A stretch of 20,428 bases of DNA, taken from assembly GCA_011371515.1 (NCBI GenBank), contig DRQE01000196.1, positions 1 to 20,428 of the forward strand, in the 5' to 3' direction. The position numbers were made by a program, and so were the translations under genes. This document shows positions 1 to 7,437 of this stretch, one piece after another. Source of the stretch: Deltaproteobacteria bacterium. GTDB lineage: Bacteria > Desulfobacterota > GWC2-55-46 > DRQE01. The notes under the pieces are model-generated. The model was not told the origin of the DNA. It saw only the letters and a list, made by a program, of their open reading frames with translations, and made no database searches. How positions within the stretch are numbered: position 1 is the first letter of the stretch; every line of letters begins with the position of its first letter.

Positions 1-68
1 AGAAGGTAATAGATGCAAACATAAATGCCATGAAAAGAGGTTTCGAGGAGGTCAAAGAAGAGGGATGA
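1..68 (+). CDS. porG: 2-oxoacid:ferredoxin oxidoreductase gamma subunit, C-terminal end only (partial)
   Basis: Only the last 21 codons are in the window, in frame from base 3, reading KVIDANINAMKRGFEEVKEE then Gly and a TGA at 66-68. The start is off the left edge. The stop overlaps the ATG of the next gene (ATGA, 65-68), so the two are probably translationally coupled. Gamma subunits of pyruvate/2-oxoacid:ferredoxin oxidoreductases commonly end in a helix of the form 'N.xAfkrG.e', which fits. In four-subunit enzymes the usual gene order is gamma-delta-alpha-beta, and the next three genes are exactly delta, alpha and beta. The assignment rests mainly on this context, because the visible peptide has no catalytic motif. 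Confidence 0.75.
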   Translation, partial: KVIDANINAMKRGFEEVKEEG

Positions 69-343
69 CTAAGAAGAATATAACATTTGCAGGTATAATA
101 TTCGAGGGCGGCACGGCAGACAAATACAAGACAGGCGGATGGCGAAAGCTCAGACCCACACTGGATAAAGACAAATGTATAGACTGTCTTATATGCTGGG
201 TGATGTGCCCGGATTCTGCCGTTATAGTTGAGGATGGCAAGATGGTTGGATTCAACCTTGAGCACTGCAAGGGATGCGGAATATGTGCCATGGAGTGTCC
301 CGATAAGGTAAAGGCAATAACGATGGAAGAGGAGGAAAAATAA
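65..343 (+). CDS. porD: Pyruvate/2-oxoacid:ferredoxin oxidoreductase delta subunit (2x[4Fe-4S] ferredoxin)
   Basis: This 92-residue protein is the electron-relay subunit of a multi-subunit pyruvate (or related 2-oxoacid) ferredoxin oxidoreductase in the cytoplasm. Two classical CxxCxxCxxxCP clusters are visible: Cys38, Cys41, Cys44, Cys48 and Cys68, Cys71, Cys74, Cys78. They should ligate two [4Fe-4S] centres that take electrons from the thiamine-diphosphate subunit to soluble ferredoxin. The segment before the first cluster (TGGWRKLRP, residues 23-31) matches the usual PorD lead-in, and the length is typical. The start overlaps the porG stop, and the stop abuts the porA ATG with no gap. The exact 2-oxoacid cannot be read from this subunit. 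Confidence 0.93.
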   Translation: MTKKNITFAGIIFEGGTADKYKTGGWRKLRPTLDKDKCIDCLICWVMCPDSAVIVEDGKMVGFNLEHCKGCGICAMECPDKVKAITMEEEEK

Positions 344-1540
344 ATGGCTACAGTTACAGGGACAAAGAAGGTGGTAGGGCTTACAGGCAACTCTGCCATT
401 GCATATGCCATGAAACAGATAGACCCTGATGTGTGTGCGGCATATCCTATAACACCATCGACAGCCATAATGGAGGAGTTTTCAGGCTACTATGCCGATG
501 GTCAGGTATCAACAGAGCTTATAGCCGTTGAGAGCGAGCACTCTGCCATGAGCGCCTGTATAGGGGCATCGGCAGCAGGGGCAAGGGTTATGACCGCAAC
601 GAGCTCGCAGGGGCTTGCACTCATGTGGGAGATGCTCTATGTGGCATCAGGGCTGAGGCTGCCAATAGTTATGGCAGTTGTGAACAGGGCACTCTCTGCA
701 CCTATAAACATACACTGTGACCACTCCGATTCCATGGGCGCAAGGGACTCCGGCTGGATACAGCTCTATTCAGAGAATGTGCAGGAGGCATATGACAACC
801 TCTTTCAGGCCGTGCGCATTGCAGAGGATAAAAGGGTGCTCACCCCTGTGATGGTATGCATGGATGGGTTCATAACAAGCCATGCTATAGAAAACCTCAC
901 CCTCATAGACGATGCCGAGGTCAAGGACTTTATAGGGGAGCATGAGCCAGCCTACTCGCTTCTGGATACAGAAAACCCCATAACGGTTGGTGCCATGACA
1001 CTGCCAGATGCATACATGGATATAAAACACCAGCAGTCAAAGGCCATAGCAGCCTCTAAAGATGTTGTGCTTGAGGTGGCAAAGGAGTTTGAACAGAGGT
1101 TTGGCAGAAGCTACGGGCTTATGGAAACCTACAGGCTCGAGGATGCAGAGGTCTGTGTTGTGGTCTTAAGTTCTGCTGCTGGCACCACAAAGGTGGCAGT
1201 GGACGAGCTTAGAAGTAAGGGTAAAAAGGTGGGCCTTCTCAAGCCCCGTCTTTACAGGCCATTCCCCCATGAGGAGATTATGGAGGCACTGAAGCACTGT
1301 AAGGCCATATGTGTGCTTGACAGGGCGGACTCGATGAACGGCTTCGGTGGCCCACTGTTTACAGACATAAGGGCTTCACTTTATGATGCACCTGAAAGGC
1401 CTGTGGTTATAAACCGCATATTTGGCCTTGGTGGCAGAGATTACACCGCAGAAGACGCCATAGGAGTATATGAGGAGCTTTTCAAGGTAGTAGAGACCGG
1501 TAAGGTCGAAAGACTTTCAGCATATCTTGGGGAGGAGTAA
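344..1540 (+). CDS. porA: Pyruvate/2-oxoacid:ferredoxin oxidoreductase alpha subunit
   Basis: The 398-residue alpha subunit of the CoA-acylating 2-oxoacid oxidoreductase, which converts pyruvate + CoA + oxidised ferredoxin to acetyl-CoA + CO2 + reduced ferredoxin. The family signature YPITPST is at residues 34-40. It is followed by VESEHSAM (63-70), the conserved pyrimidine-binding-domain segment, and VNRALSAP (113-120), which carries the conserved Arg. The C-terminal half, from about residue 265, is the transketolase-C-like domain. A strong GAGGAGG Shine-Dalgarno inside the end of porD precedes the ATG. It lies in a porG-D-A-B operon with a 5-base gap to porB. Pyruvate is the most likely substrate, but 2-ketoisovalerate or another 2-oxoacid cannot be excluded from sequence alone. 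Confidence 0.93.
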   Translation: MATVTGTKKVVGLTGNSAIAYAMKQIDPDVCAAYPITPSTAIMEEFSGYYADGQVSTELIAVESEHSAMSACIGASAAGARVMTATSSQGLALMWEMLYVASGLRLPIVMAVVNRALSAPINIHCDHSDSMGARDSGWIQLYSENVQEAYDNLFQAVRIAEDKRVLTPVMVCMDGFITSHAIENLTLIDDAEVKDFIGEHEPAYSLLDTENPITVGAMTLPDAYMDIKHQQSKAIAASKDVVLEVAKEFEQRFGRSYGLMETYRLEDAEVCVVVLSSAAGTTKVAVDELRSKGKKVGLLKPRLYRPFPHEEIMEALKHCKAICVLDRADSMNGFGGPLFTDIRASLYDAPERPVVINRIFGLGGRDYTAEDAIGVYEELFKVVETGKVERLSAYLGEE

Positions 1541-1545
1541 AGAAT

Positions 1546-2481
1546 ATGGCTACACTAAAAGAGCTTTCACAGATAGAGGAGCGTTTTACCGGTGGACACC
1601 GTCTGTGCGCGGGCTGTGGAATACCACCGATAATGAGGCTTATACTCAGGGCTGCAGGTGAGCACGTGGTTGCAACCACTGCCACAGGTTGTCTTGAGGT
1701 TGGAACAACCATATACCCCTATACATCTTGGAGGATACCTTGGATACACTCTGCCTTCGAGAATGCTGCTGCCACAATGAGCGGTATAGAGAGTGCCTAC
1801 AATGTGCTAAAAAGAAGGGGTAAGATTGCGCAGGACAGGGAGATAAAGTTCCTTGCCATCGGTGGAGATGGAGGCACCTATGATATAGGCTTCCAAGCAC
1901 TCTCGGGTGCACTTGAGAGGGGACATGACATGGTCTATGTCTGCTATGACAACGGTGCCTATATGAACACGGGCATACAGCGCTCTGGTGCAACCCCCTT
2001 TGGTTCTGCCACCACAACCAGTCCTGCGGGTAGTGTGCATCCGGGTAAACAGCAGCGTCGTAAAGACCTTACCCGCATAGTGGCAGCACACAGGATTCCA
2101 TACGCTGCACAGGCATCTCCACATAACTGGCGCGACCTTGAGAAGAAGGCTCAGAAGGCATTTCAGATAAAGGGGGCATGTTTCCTCAATGTTATATCCC
2201 CATGCCCGCTTGGCTGGTATACGAAGCCAGAGGACTCAATAGAGGATGCAAAACTTGCCGTTGAGACATGCTACTGGCCGCTTTACGAGATAGAGGATGG
2301 AGTGCTCAAGATCAACTACAAACCGAAAGAGAAAAAGCCCATAGAAGAGTGGCTTAAAAAACAGGGCAGATTCAAACATCTTTTCAAAGAAGAGAACAGA
2401 CACATTATAGAGGAGCTCCAGAAAGAGGTGGACAGAGACTGGGAAACACTCCTCTCACTCGATGGAAAGCGGCTGTTTTAG
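1546..2481 (+). CDS. porB: Pyruvate/2-oxoacid:ferredoxin oxidoreductase beta subunit (thiamine diphosphate-binding)
   Basis: The 311-residue beta subunit carries the thiamine diphosphate and the proximal [4Fe-4S] cluster. Cluster ligands are visible as Cys21, Cys24 (LCAGCG), Cys49 (ATGCLEV) and Cys220 (ISPCPLGW). The thiamine-diphosphate/Mg motif runs from GGDGG (106-110) to DNGAYMNTG (135-143). With the alpha, gamma and delta subunits upstream this gives a complete four-subunit enzyme, a form common in strict anaerobes and in archaea, as opposed to the single-chain PFOR. A clear GGAGGAG Shine-Dalgarno precedes the ATG. It is the last gene of the por operon; no obvious hairpin follows in the 71-base gap to mglB, so read-through is possible. 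Confidence 0.94.
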   Translation: MATLKELSQIEERFTGGHRLCAGCGIPPIMRLILRAAGEHVVATTATGCLEVGTTIYPYTSWRIPWIHSAFENAAATMSGIESAYNVLKRRGKIAQDREIKFLAIGGDGGTYDIGFQALSGALERGHDMVYVCYDNGAYMNTGIQRSGATPFGSATTTSPAGSVHPGKQQRRKDLTRIVAAHRIPYAAQASPHNWRDLEKKAQKAFQIKGACFLNVISPCPLGWYTKPEDSIEDAKLAVETCYWPLYEIEDGVLKINYKPKEKKPIEEWLKKQGRFKHLFKEENRHIIEELQKEVDRDWETLLSLDGKRLF

Positions 2482-2552
2482 GAAGTGTGGCTTTTTGTCA
2501 GAGTTTCTGTTAAGATATCTTTGCCTTTTATCTCGCAAAGGGGGGTTGAACC

Positions 2553-3038
2553 ATGGTGCAATCCTCTCTGGTAATGTATGAGGATGAGTTCAGAGAGATA
2601 GAGGAGATAATCTCACGGCTGGTAATGGAGGCAAATGCCAAGAGTGTCTACCTTGTGGACAAGGACGGACAACTTATAGCCTCAAGCGGAGAGACCCATG
2701 GTATAGACTCCACATCTCTGGCATCTCTTACGGCAGGTAACATCGCTGCAACAGGGGGGCTGGCAAAACTTATAGGTGAGAAGGAATTCTCAATACTCTT
2801 CCACGAAGGTGAGAAGGATAACATACACATCTCCCTTGTGGGCCAGAGGGTTATACTGGTTGTGATATTCGACGACAGAAGCTCACTGGGACTCGTAAGG
2901 CTCAGGGTGAGAAAGGCAAGTGAGAAACTGAACGACTGCATACAGAGGATACTCAAGAGGATGGAGAAGGGTACGGTAAAGGAGAACCTCTTTGAGGAAA
3001 TCACGGACGAAGATATAGACAATCTCTTTGGACAGTAA
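2553..3038 (+). CDS. mglB: MglB-type roadblock/LC7 protein, GAP partner of MglA
   Basis: A 161-residue cytoplasmic roadblock/LC7 protein that closely resembles Myxococcus xanthus MglB along its length, as recalled. Shared stretches include the N-terminal LVMYEDEF (6-13), LVDKDGQLI (34-42), [10 protein letters not shown] (54-63), GGLAKLIGE (68-76) and the acidic C-terminal tail DEDIDNLF (152-159). In Myxococcus MglB dimers stimulate GTP hydrolysis by MglA and help set cell polarity, and the C-terminal tail contacts MglA. The adjacent mglA, 5 bases downstream, supports a complex. The start is the ATG preceded by AAAGGGGGG (2537-2545). A weak promoter-like pair (TTGTCA at 2495, TATCTT at 2516, 15-base spacer) lies in the gap from porB and is poor evidence for independent transcription. 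Confidence 0.93.
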   Translation: MVQSSLVMYEDEFREIEEIISRLVMEANAKSVYLVDKDGQLIASSGETHGIDSTSLASLTAGNIAATGGLAKLIGEKEFSILFHEGEKDNIHISLVGQRVILVVIFDDRSSLGLVRLRVRKASEKLNDCIQRILKRMEKGTVKENLFEEITDEDIDNLFGQ

Positions 3039-3043
3039 TAAGT

Positions 3044-3631
3044 ATGTCATTTATAAACTATTCTGCACGTGAGATAAACTGTAAGATAGTCTACTATGGT
3101 CCGGGTCTTTGTGGCAAGACAACCAATCTGAAGTTTATCTATAACAAGACGAGGCCAGAGTCCAGAGGTAAGATGGTCTCTCTTGCCACTGAGACGGAGC
3201 GCACCCTATTTTTTGACTTCCTTCCACTCGCCCTTGGAGAGATAAAGGGGTTCAGAACGAGGTTTCACCTCTACACTGTGCCGGGGCAGATATTCTACGA
3301 TGCCTCAAGAAAGCTAATACTCAAGGGTGTGGATGGCATAGTGTTCGTGGCAGACTCACAGGTCGAAAGGATGGACGCCAACATAGAGAGCTTCGAGAAC
3401 ATGAAGGAAAACCTTGAGGAACACGGCTACAGCCTTGAGAAGATTCCCTATGTCATTCAATACAACAAAAGAGACATTCCAGACTGTGTGCCCGTGGAAG
3501 AGATGCGCCGTATCCTCAATGTGGACAGTGTGCCAGACTTCGAGGCAGTTGCAACAAAGGGAATAGGGGTTTTCGATACCCTCAAGGCTGTGGTAAAACT
3601 CGTTCTTGTGGAACTCAAAAAGAGCAGTTAA
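3044..3631 (+). CDS. mglA: MglA-type small Ras-like GTPase (cell polarity)
   Basis: At 195 residues this is the same length as Myxococcus xanthus MglA, and the sequence is very close to it. The P-loop GPGLCGKT is at 19-26. Arg53 and Gln82 (in TVPGQIFYD), the residues implicated in Myxococcus MglA GTP hydrolysis, are present at the same numbers. The guanine-specificity motif NKRD is at 141-144, and the C-terminal [12 protein letters not shown] helix is conserved. The GTP-bound form marks one cell pole and recruits motility or type IV pilus components in Myxococcus and Thermus; MglB acts as its GAP. Catalytic residues look intact, so it should be an active GTPase. The local output is unknown because no motility gene is in view. 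The ribosome-binding site is weak, suggesting coupling to mglB. Confidence 0.95.
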   Translation: MSFINYSAREINCKIVYYGPGLCGKTTNLKFIYNKTRPESRGKMVSLATETERTLFFDFLPLALGEIKGFRTRFHLYTVPGQIFYDASRKLILKGVDGIVFVADSQVERMDANIESFENMKENLEEHGYSLEKIPYVIQYNKRDIPDCVPVEEMRRILNVDSVPDFEAVATKGIGVFDTLKAVVKLVLVELKKSS

Positions 3632-3639
3632 AAGTTGTT

Positions 3640-4086
3640 ATGGCAATCATAGATAAGATTAAAAAGGACCTTATAGAGGCACAAAAGAGTGGAGACAGGT
3701 TCAGAGTTAATTGTCTGAGGTTCTTTCTGTCAGCCCTCAAGAATCGCGAGATAGAGCTTCGCAGAGAGCTTACCGACGAAGATGTTGTGGAGGTTGCCCA
3801 GAGGCTTGCAAAACAGAGGCGTGAGTCCATAGAGGGTTTCAAAAAGGGCGGCAGAACAGACCTTGTTGAGAAAGAAGAGAAAGAGCTTGCCATACTCAAA
3901 GAATACCTGCCAGAAGAGCTTTCCGAAGAAGAGATAAAAAGACTCGCAAAAGAGTGTATAGAAGAGGTATCTGCCACCTCAAAGAAGGATATGGGTAAAG
4001 TCATGAAAGCCCTCATGCCAAAGGTTAAGGGCAGGGCAGATGGAAAGCTCGTTCAACAGATTGTGGTAGGGCTTCTTGAAGGCTGA
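3640..4086 (+). CDS. GatB/YqeY domain protein (YqeY family)
   Basis: A 148-residue basic and acidic helical protein of the YqeY family, which shares its fold with the C-terminal tRNA-binding tail domain of GatB and Asn/Glu-tRNA amidotransferases. Family features visible are the N-terminal IKKDLIEAQKSGD with LRFFLSALKN (residues 26-35), the central RRESIEGFKKGGR (60-72), the LPEELSEEEI segment (90-99) and the C-terminal GKVMKALMPKVKGRADG (118-134). The length is normal. The function of stand-alone YqeY is not firmly known; amidotransferase-related or tRNA-related roles are proposed from the domain alone. It follows mglA by 8 bases with little Shine-Dalgarno, so it probably sits in the same transcript. 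In many bacteria yqeY lies near dnaG-rpoD, which fits the genes downstream. Confidence 0.9.
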   Translation: MAIIDKIKKDLIEAQKSGDRFRVNCLRFFLSALKNREIELRRELTDEDVVEVAQRLAKQRRESIEGFKKGGRTDLVEKEEKELAILKEYLPEELSEEEIKRLAKECIEEVSATSKKDMGKVMKALMPKVKGRADGKLVQQIVVGLLEG

Positions 4087-4161
4087 AACCCCTACAGATA
4101 TGTCCTGACAATTCTGCATCACAGAAGTTTTTTATAAAAAAACAAACAAGGGAAGATTGCC

Positions 4162-5124
4162 ATGAAGATAAAAGATATTTATGAAGGTGCCATAAAACAG
4201 GGTATAGCAAAGGACCCCCGTGGAAAGAGAGAGGTAGAAGAGGAACTGAAAAGGGCAAAGAAGGAGTTCCAGAAGCTAAAGGGCAAAGAAAAAGAGGAGT
4301 TCGACAGAGAACGCCTTACCAACCCCTATTCAGACACAAGGATACTCTATGGTGAGCCCGCCAGAAAAGTAAAAAAGGTGCTCGTTGGTATAGACATAGA
4401 GGTGGGCGAACTACTCCTTGCCGACCGACTGAGGGAGAGGACAGGTTGTGACCTCGTGATAGCCCATCACCCTGAAGGCAGGGCTATGGCAACCCTCTAC
4501 GAGGTAATGCACATGCAGGCAGGCATACTTCACAAGCAGGGCTTGCCCATCCACATAGGTGAGGACCTGATGGACGAGAGAATAAAAGAGGTCGAGCGAA
4601 GGCTCATGCCTGCAAACCATACAAGGGCTGTGGATGTGGCAAGGCTTCTGGACATACCATTTATGTGCATCCACACACCTGCAGACAACTGTGCCGCAAC
4701 ATACCTTCAGACACTTTTCGACAAAGAAGAGCCACGCTATGTGTCCGACATACTCGACATTCTCCACGACATACCTGAATACAAAGAGGCAAAGGCAACA
4801 GCCTTTGGGCCAAGGATTATAGTTGGCTCAAAGAAGAGGAGGGCGGGAAAGGTCTTCGTGGACATGACAGGTGGAACATCTGGCAATAAAAGGCTCTACG
4901 AAGGGCTTTCACGGGCAGGTGTGGGAACCATAGTGGGTATGCACATGAGTGAGGACCACCGCAAGGAGGCACAAAAACACCACCTCAATGTGGTTATAGC
5001 AGGCCATATTGCAAGCGATAATCTGGGGATGAACCTTCTTTTCGATGCCATATTCACAGAGGATGTGGAGGTAATGGAGTGCTCGGGGTTCAGAAGAATA
5101 AAGAGGAAAAGAGCCCGTAGATAA
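4162..5124 (+). CDS. Divergent NIF3 (NGG1p-interacting factor 3) family protein
   Basis: A 320-residue protein recognised as NIF3-like. Evidence is the segment VKKVLVGIDIEVGELLLADR (70-89), the metal-site AHHPEG (101-106), VDVARLLDIPFMCIHTPADN (157-176) and the C-terminal VVIAGHIASDN (278-288), which carries the expected His282 and Asp286. Canonical NIF3/DUF34 proteins form toroidal hexamers with two metals per active site; their substrate is not settled. The first 65 or so residues differ from the usual family start. They are a Lys/Glu-rich helical segment instead of the normal 'EEWDNVGL.VG' lead-in. The metal ligands therefore appear only partly conserved. It is preceded by a 75-base gap with GGGAAGA as ribosome-binding site. 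Family call is good; biochemical role is open. Confidence 0.8.
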   Translation: MKIKDIYEGAIKQGIAKDPRGKREVEEELKRAKKEFQKLKGKEKEEFDRERLTNPYSDTRILYGEPARKVKKVLVGIDIEVGELLLADRLRERTGCDLVIAHHPEGRAMATLYEVMHMQAGILHKQGLPIHIGEDLMDERIKEVERRLMPANHTRAVDVARLLDIPFMCIHTPADNCAATYLQTLFDKEEPRYVSDILDILHDIPEYKEAKATAFGPRIIVGSKKRRAGKVFVDMTGGTSGNKRLYEGLSRAGVGTIVGMHMSEDHRKEAQKHHLNVVIAGHIASDNLGMNLLFDAIFTEDVEVMECSGFRRIKRKRARR

Positions 5125-5136
5125 CCCCTTGGTGCC

Positions 5137-7437
5137 GTGGATAGAGTAACCTTCGAGAATCTTCAGTATCAGGACATACTAAAAGAGCTCTCAAGATTTG
5201 CAACAACAGAAGAGGGCAGAAGACAGGCACAGAGACTAACCCCACATACATCCTTTGAAAAGATAAGCTCCCTCTTTTCAGAACTCGAAGAGGCAGCCCG
5301 TATAGCTGCATCCCCTGAAAGACCCCAGCTCTCGGACATAGAAGACATAACTCCACTTCTTAAAGCCCACATACGCACGGGTGCATCATTAGGGCAGGAT
5401 AAACTATTAAAGCTCAAAAAGACCCTTAAGGCTATGGCATCCCTCAAGGCGCTTTTGAGTGAGCCCTTCAGAAAAGAATATCCCACATTCTTTGCCCTTA
5501 TAGATTCCCTCTCTACCTCTCCAGCCCTTACAGCCCGTCTTGAAGAGGTGTTCGATGACGAGGGCTTTATAAAGGATACAGCCTCTATAAGACTTATGGA
5601 GATAAGAGAGGAACTATCAGAGGGAAGAATGAGACTTCGCTCTCTTTTCGAAAGGCTTGTAAAGAAGAGCCCCATAAAGGACTACCTGCGCGAAGAGGTG
5701 CCATTTTCAATAATAGACGACAGGCTCGTCCTCTGTGTGAAGGCAACCTATTACACATCTGTAAAGGGTATTATACAGGGTAGGTCCTCAACAGAGGCAA
5801 CCTACTACATAGAGCCCTTCGAGGCGGTGGAACTGAATAACAGGGTCTCTGTGTTAAAAAAGGAAGAGCAGGAAGAGGTAGAAAGGATATTGAGAGAGCT
5901 TACTGCCATGGTAAGAGAGGAGAGCCAGAGCCTTGTTGAGGACATGTGCCGTATTGCCAAGATTGATCTACTTCTTGCAAGGGCAGAGCTTATGGGCTAT
6001 CTCGATGCAACCATACCGACCCTTAAAAAGGGTGGCACCATAAGGCTTAAGGGGGCAAGGCATCCGCTACTTGTCGTAAGGGAGCTTAAAGGAGAACTGA
6101 AGGTGGTGCCTGTTGATATAGTCTCTGAGAAGGAAGTGCTCATCATATCAGGGGCAAACTCAGGGGGTAAGACCGTAACTCTCAAGACCCTTGGGTTGAG
6201 TGTGCTTATGGCTCAAACAGGGCTTGCCATATGTGCCAAAGAGGGTAGCGAGCTTGTGATCTTCGAGAAGGTGTTCACAGACATAGGAGACCGTCAGGAC
6301 ATAACAGAAGATATAAGCACCTTTACAGGCCACATGCAGCGTGTGTCAGCAATACTCAGAGAGGCAACAGATAAAAGCCTTGTCCTTATAGACGAGATAG
6401 GCACAGGCACAGACCCGCAGGAAGGTGGTGCCCTTGCAATAGCAGTGCTTGAAGAACTCAGGCAGAGGGGCACAAGAACCGTTGCCACCACACATATAAA
6501 CACCATAAAGGCCTATGCCCTCAAGGCAGAGGGATTTCAGAATGCCTCTGTTATGTTCGATCGCAGAACCCACACGCCCCTTTACAGGCTCAATTACGGG
6601 CTTCCGGGTGAAAGCCTTGCCCTTGAGGTTGCAGCAAGGTTCGGCATACCAGAAGAGGTTATAAAGAGGGCAGAAACACTTATGGACAGGGCTGGAACCA
6701 TGTTCCTCAAGGCACTAAAAGAGGTGGAAGAGGAGAAGAGAAGGCTTTCTGAGATAAGAAGAGAGCTTGAAGAACTTGAAAGAAGAAAGGAAAGGGCACT
6801 TGAAAGGCTGCGTGAAGAGAGGGAGAAACTCGTTGAGAGTGCAAGGGAAAGAGTTGAAAGGCTCATAAAGAGGGCTGAAAAAAGAATAAGAGAGCTCGAA
6901 GAGAAAGAAAGGGTTACAAAAAAGAGCCTTAAAGAAGGCTTAAAAGGGTTAAGAAGGGAGTTTGCTCAGAGCCTTGGGCCAGAAAAAATCTATATCCCTC
7001 GAGAGGGAGATATGGTTATAATAAAGGGTAGGGGGCTTAAGGGAAAGGTTCTCAAGGTATGGGCTACTGAGAAGAGGGCAGAGCTTCTGCTGGAAAAGGG
7101 CCTTAAGATTGCCGTTGACTGTAAAGATATTGAAGAGTTCAGGGAAGAGAAGAAAAGGGAAGGGGCTTTTTCTACCACAGTCTCTACCTCACAGGTGCCT
7201 ATAAGGATAAACCTTATAGGCAAAAGAAGTGAAGAAGCAATAAGAGAACTTGAACGGGCAATAGATAAGGCACATATGAATGGGGTCGAGAAGATAGAGG
7301 TTATACACGGCATAGGCACGGGCAGGCTAAGGCGTGCCATAAGGGAGTATCTTTCAGAGAACAGCCTTGTAAGGGGCTTCCACTCACCACCACCTCATGA
7401 AGGGGGTGAAGGGGTTACGATTGTGGAGATAAGATGA
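5137..7437 (+). CDS. mutS2: MutS2: ribosome-rescue/recombination ATPase with C-terminal Smr domain
   Basis: A 766-residue MutS2 of typical length. The MutS core and lever (to about 310) are followed by an ABC ATPase domain with Walker A GANSGGKT (339-346), Walker B LVLIDE (415-420), TGTDPQEGG and TTH (451-453). A long charged coiled coil spans 525-610, a KOW-like segment is near 622-665, and the Smr domain is at 688-766 with HGIGTGRLR (724-732). MutS2 lacks the mismatch-recognition domain; family members suppress recombination or split collided ribosomes. The usual Smr LDLRG motif reads INLIG here (691-695). The start is GTG. Only four codons separate it in frame from the upstream stop, so no earlier start is possible, and no Shine-Dalgarno is visible. 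The stop overlaps the dnaG start (ATGA). Confidence 0.95.
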   Translation: MDRVTFENLQYQDILKELSRFATTEEGRRQAQRLTPHTSFEKISSLFSELEEAARIAASPERPQLSDIEDITPLLKAHIRTGASLGQDKLLKLKKTLKAMASLKALLSEPFRKEYPTFFALIDSLSTSPALTARLEEVFDDEGFIKDTASIRLMEIREELSEGRMRLRSLFERLVKKSPIKDYLREEVPFSIIDDRLVLCVKATYYTSVKGIIQGRSSTEATYYIEPFEAVELNNRVSVLKKEEQEEVERILRELTAMVREESQSLVEDMCRIAKIDLLLARAELMGYLDATIPTLKKGGTIRLKGARHPLLVVRELKGELKVVPVDIVSEKEVLIISGANSGGKTVTLKTLGLSVLMAQTGLAICAKEGSELVIFEKVFTDIGDRQDITEDISTFTGHMQRVSAILREATDKSLVLIDEIGTGTDPQEGGALAIAVLEELRQRGTRTVATTHINTIKAYALKAEGFQNASVMFDRRTHTPLYRLNYGLPGESLALEVAARFGIPEEVIKRAETLMDRAGTMFLKALKEVEEEKRRLSEIRRELEELERRKERALERLREEREKLVESARERVERLIKRAEKRIRELEEKERVTKKSLKEGLKGLRREFAQSLGPEKIYIPREGDMVIIKGRGLKGKVLKVWATEKRAELLLEKGLKIAVDCKDIEEFREEKKREGAFSTTVSTSQVPIRINLIGKRSEEAIRELERAIDKAHMNGVEKIEVIHGIGTGRLRRAIREYLSENSLVRGFHSPPPHEGGEGVTIVEIR

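Noticed and set aside
65..3631. A new system joining pyruvate oxidoreductase and MglAB
   Set aside because: The 71-base gap, a separate good Shine-Dalgarno and the lack of any shared domain make co-location a simpler explanation. No evidence of functional coupling is visible.
4112..4138. Small TTCTG/CAGAA hairpin followed by a T-run after yqeY
   Set aside because: The stem is only 5 bp, A/T-rich, and the neighbouring bases do not extend it. It is too weak to call a terminator, and the following TATAAA lies 22 bases from a CTGACA, too far for a convincing promoter.
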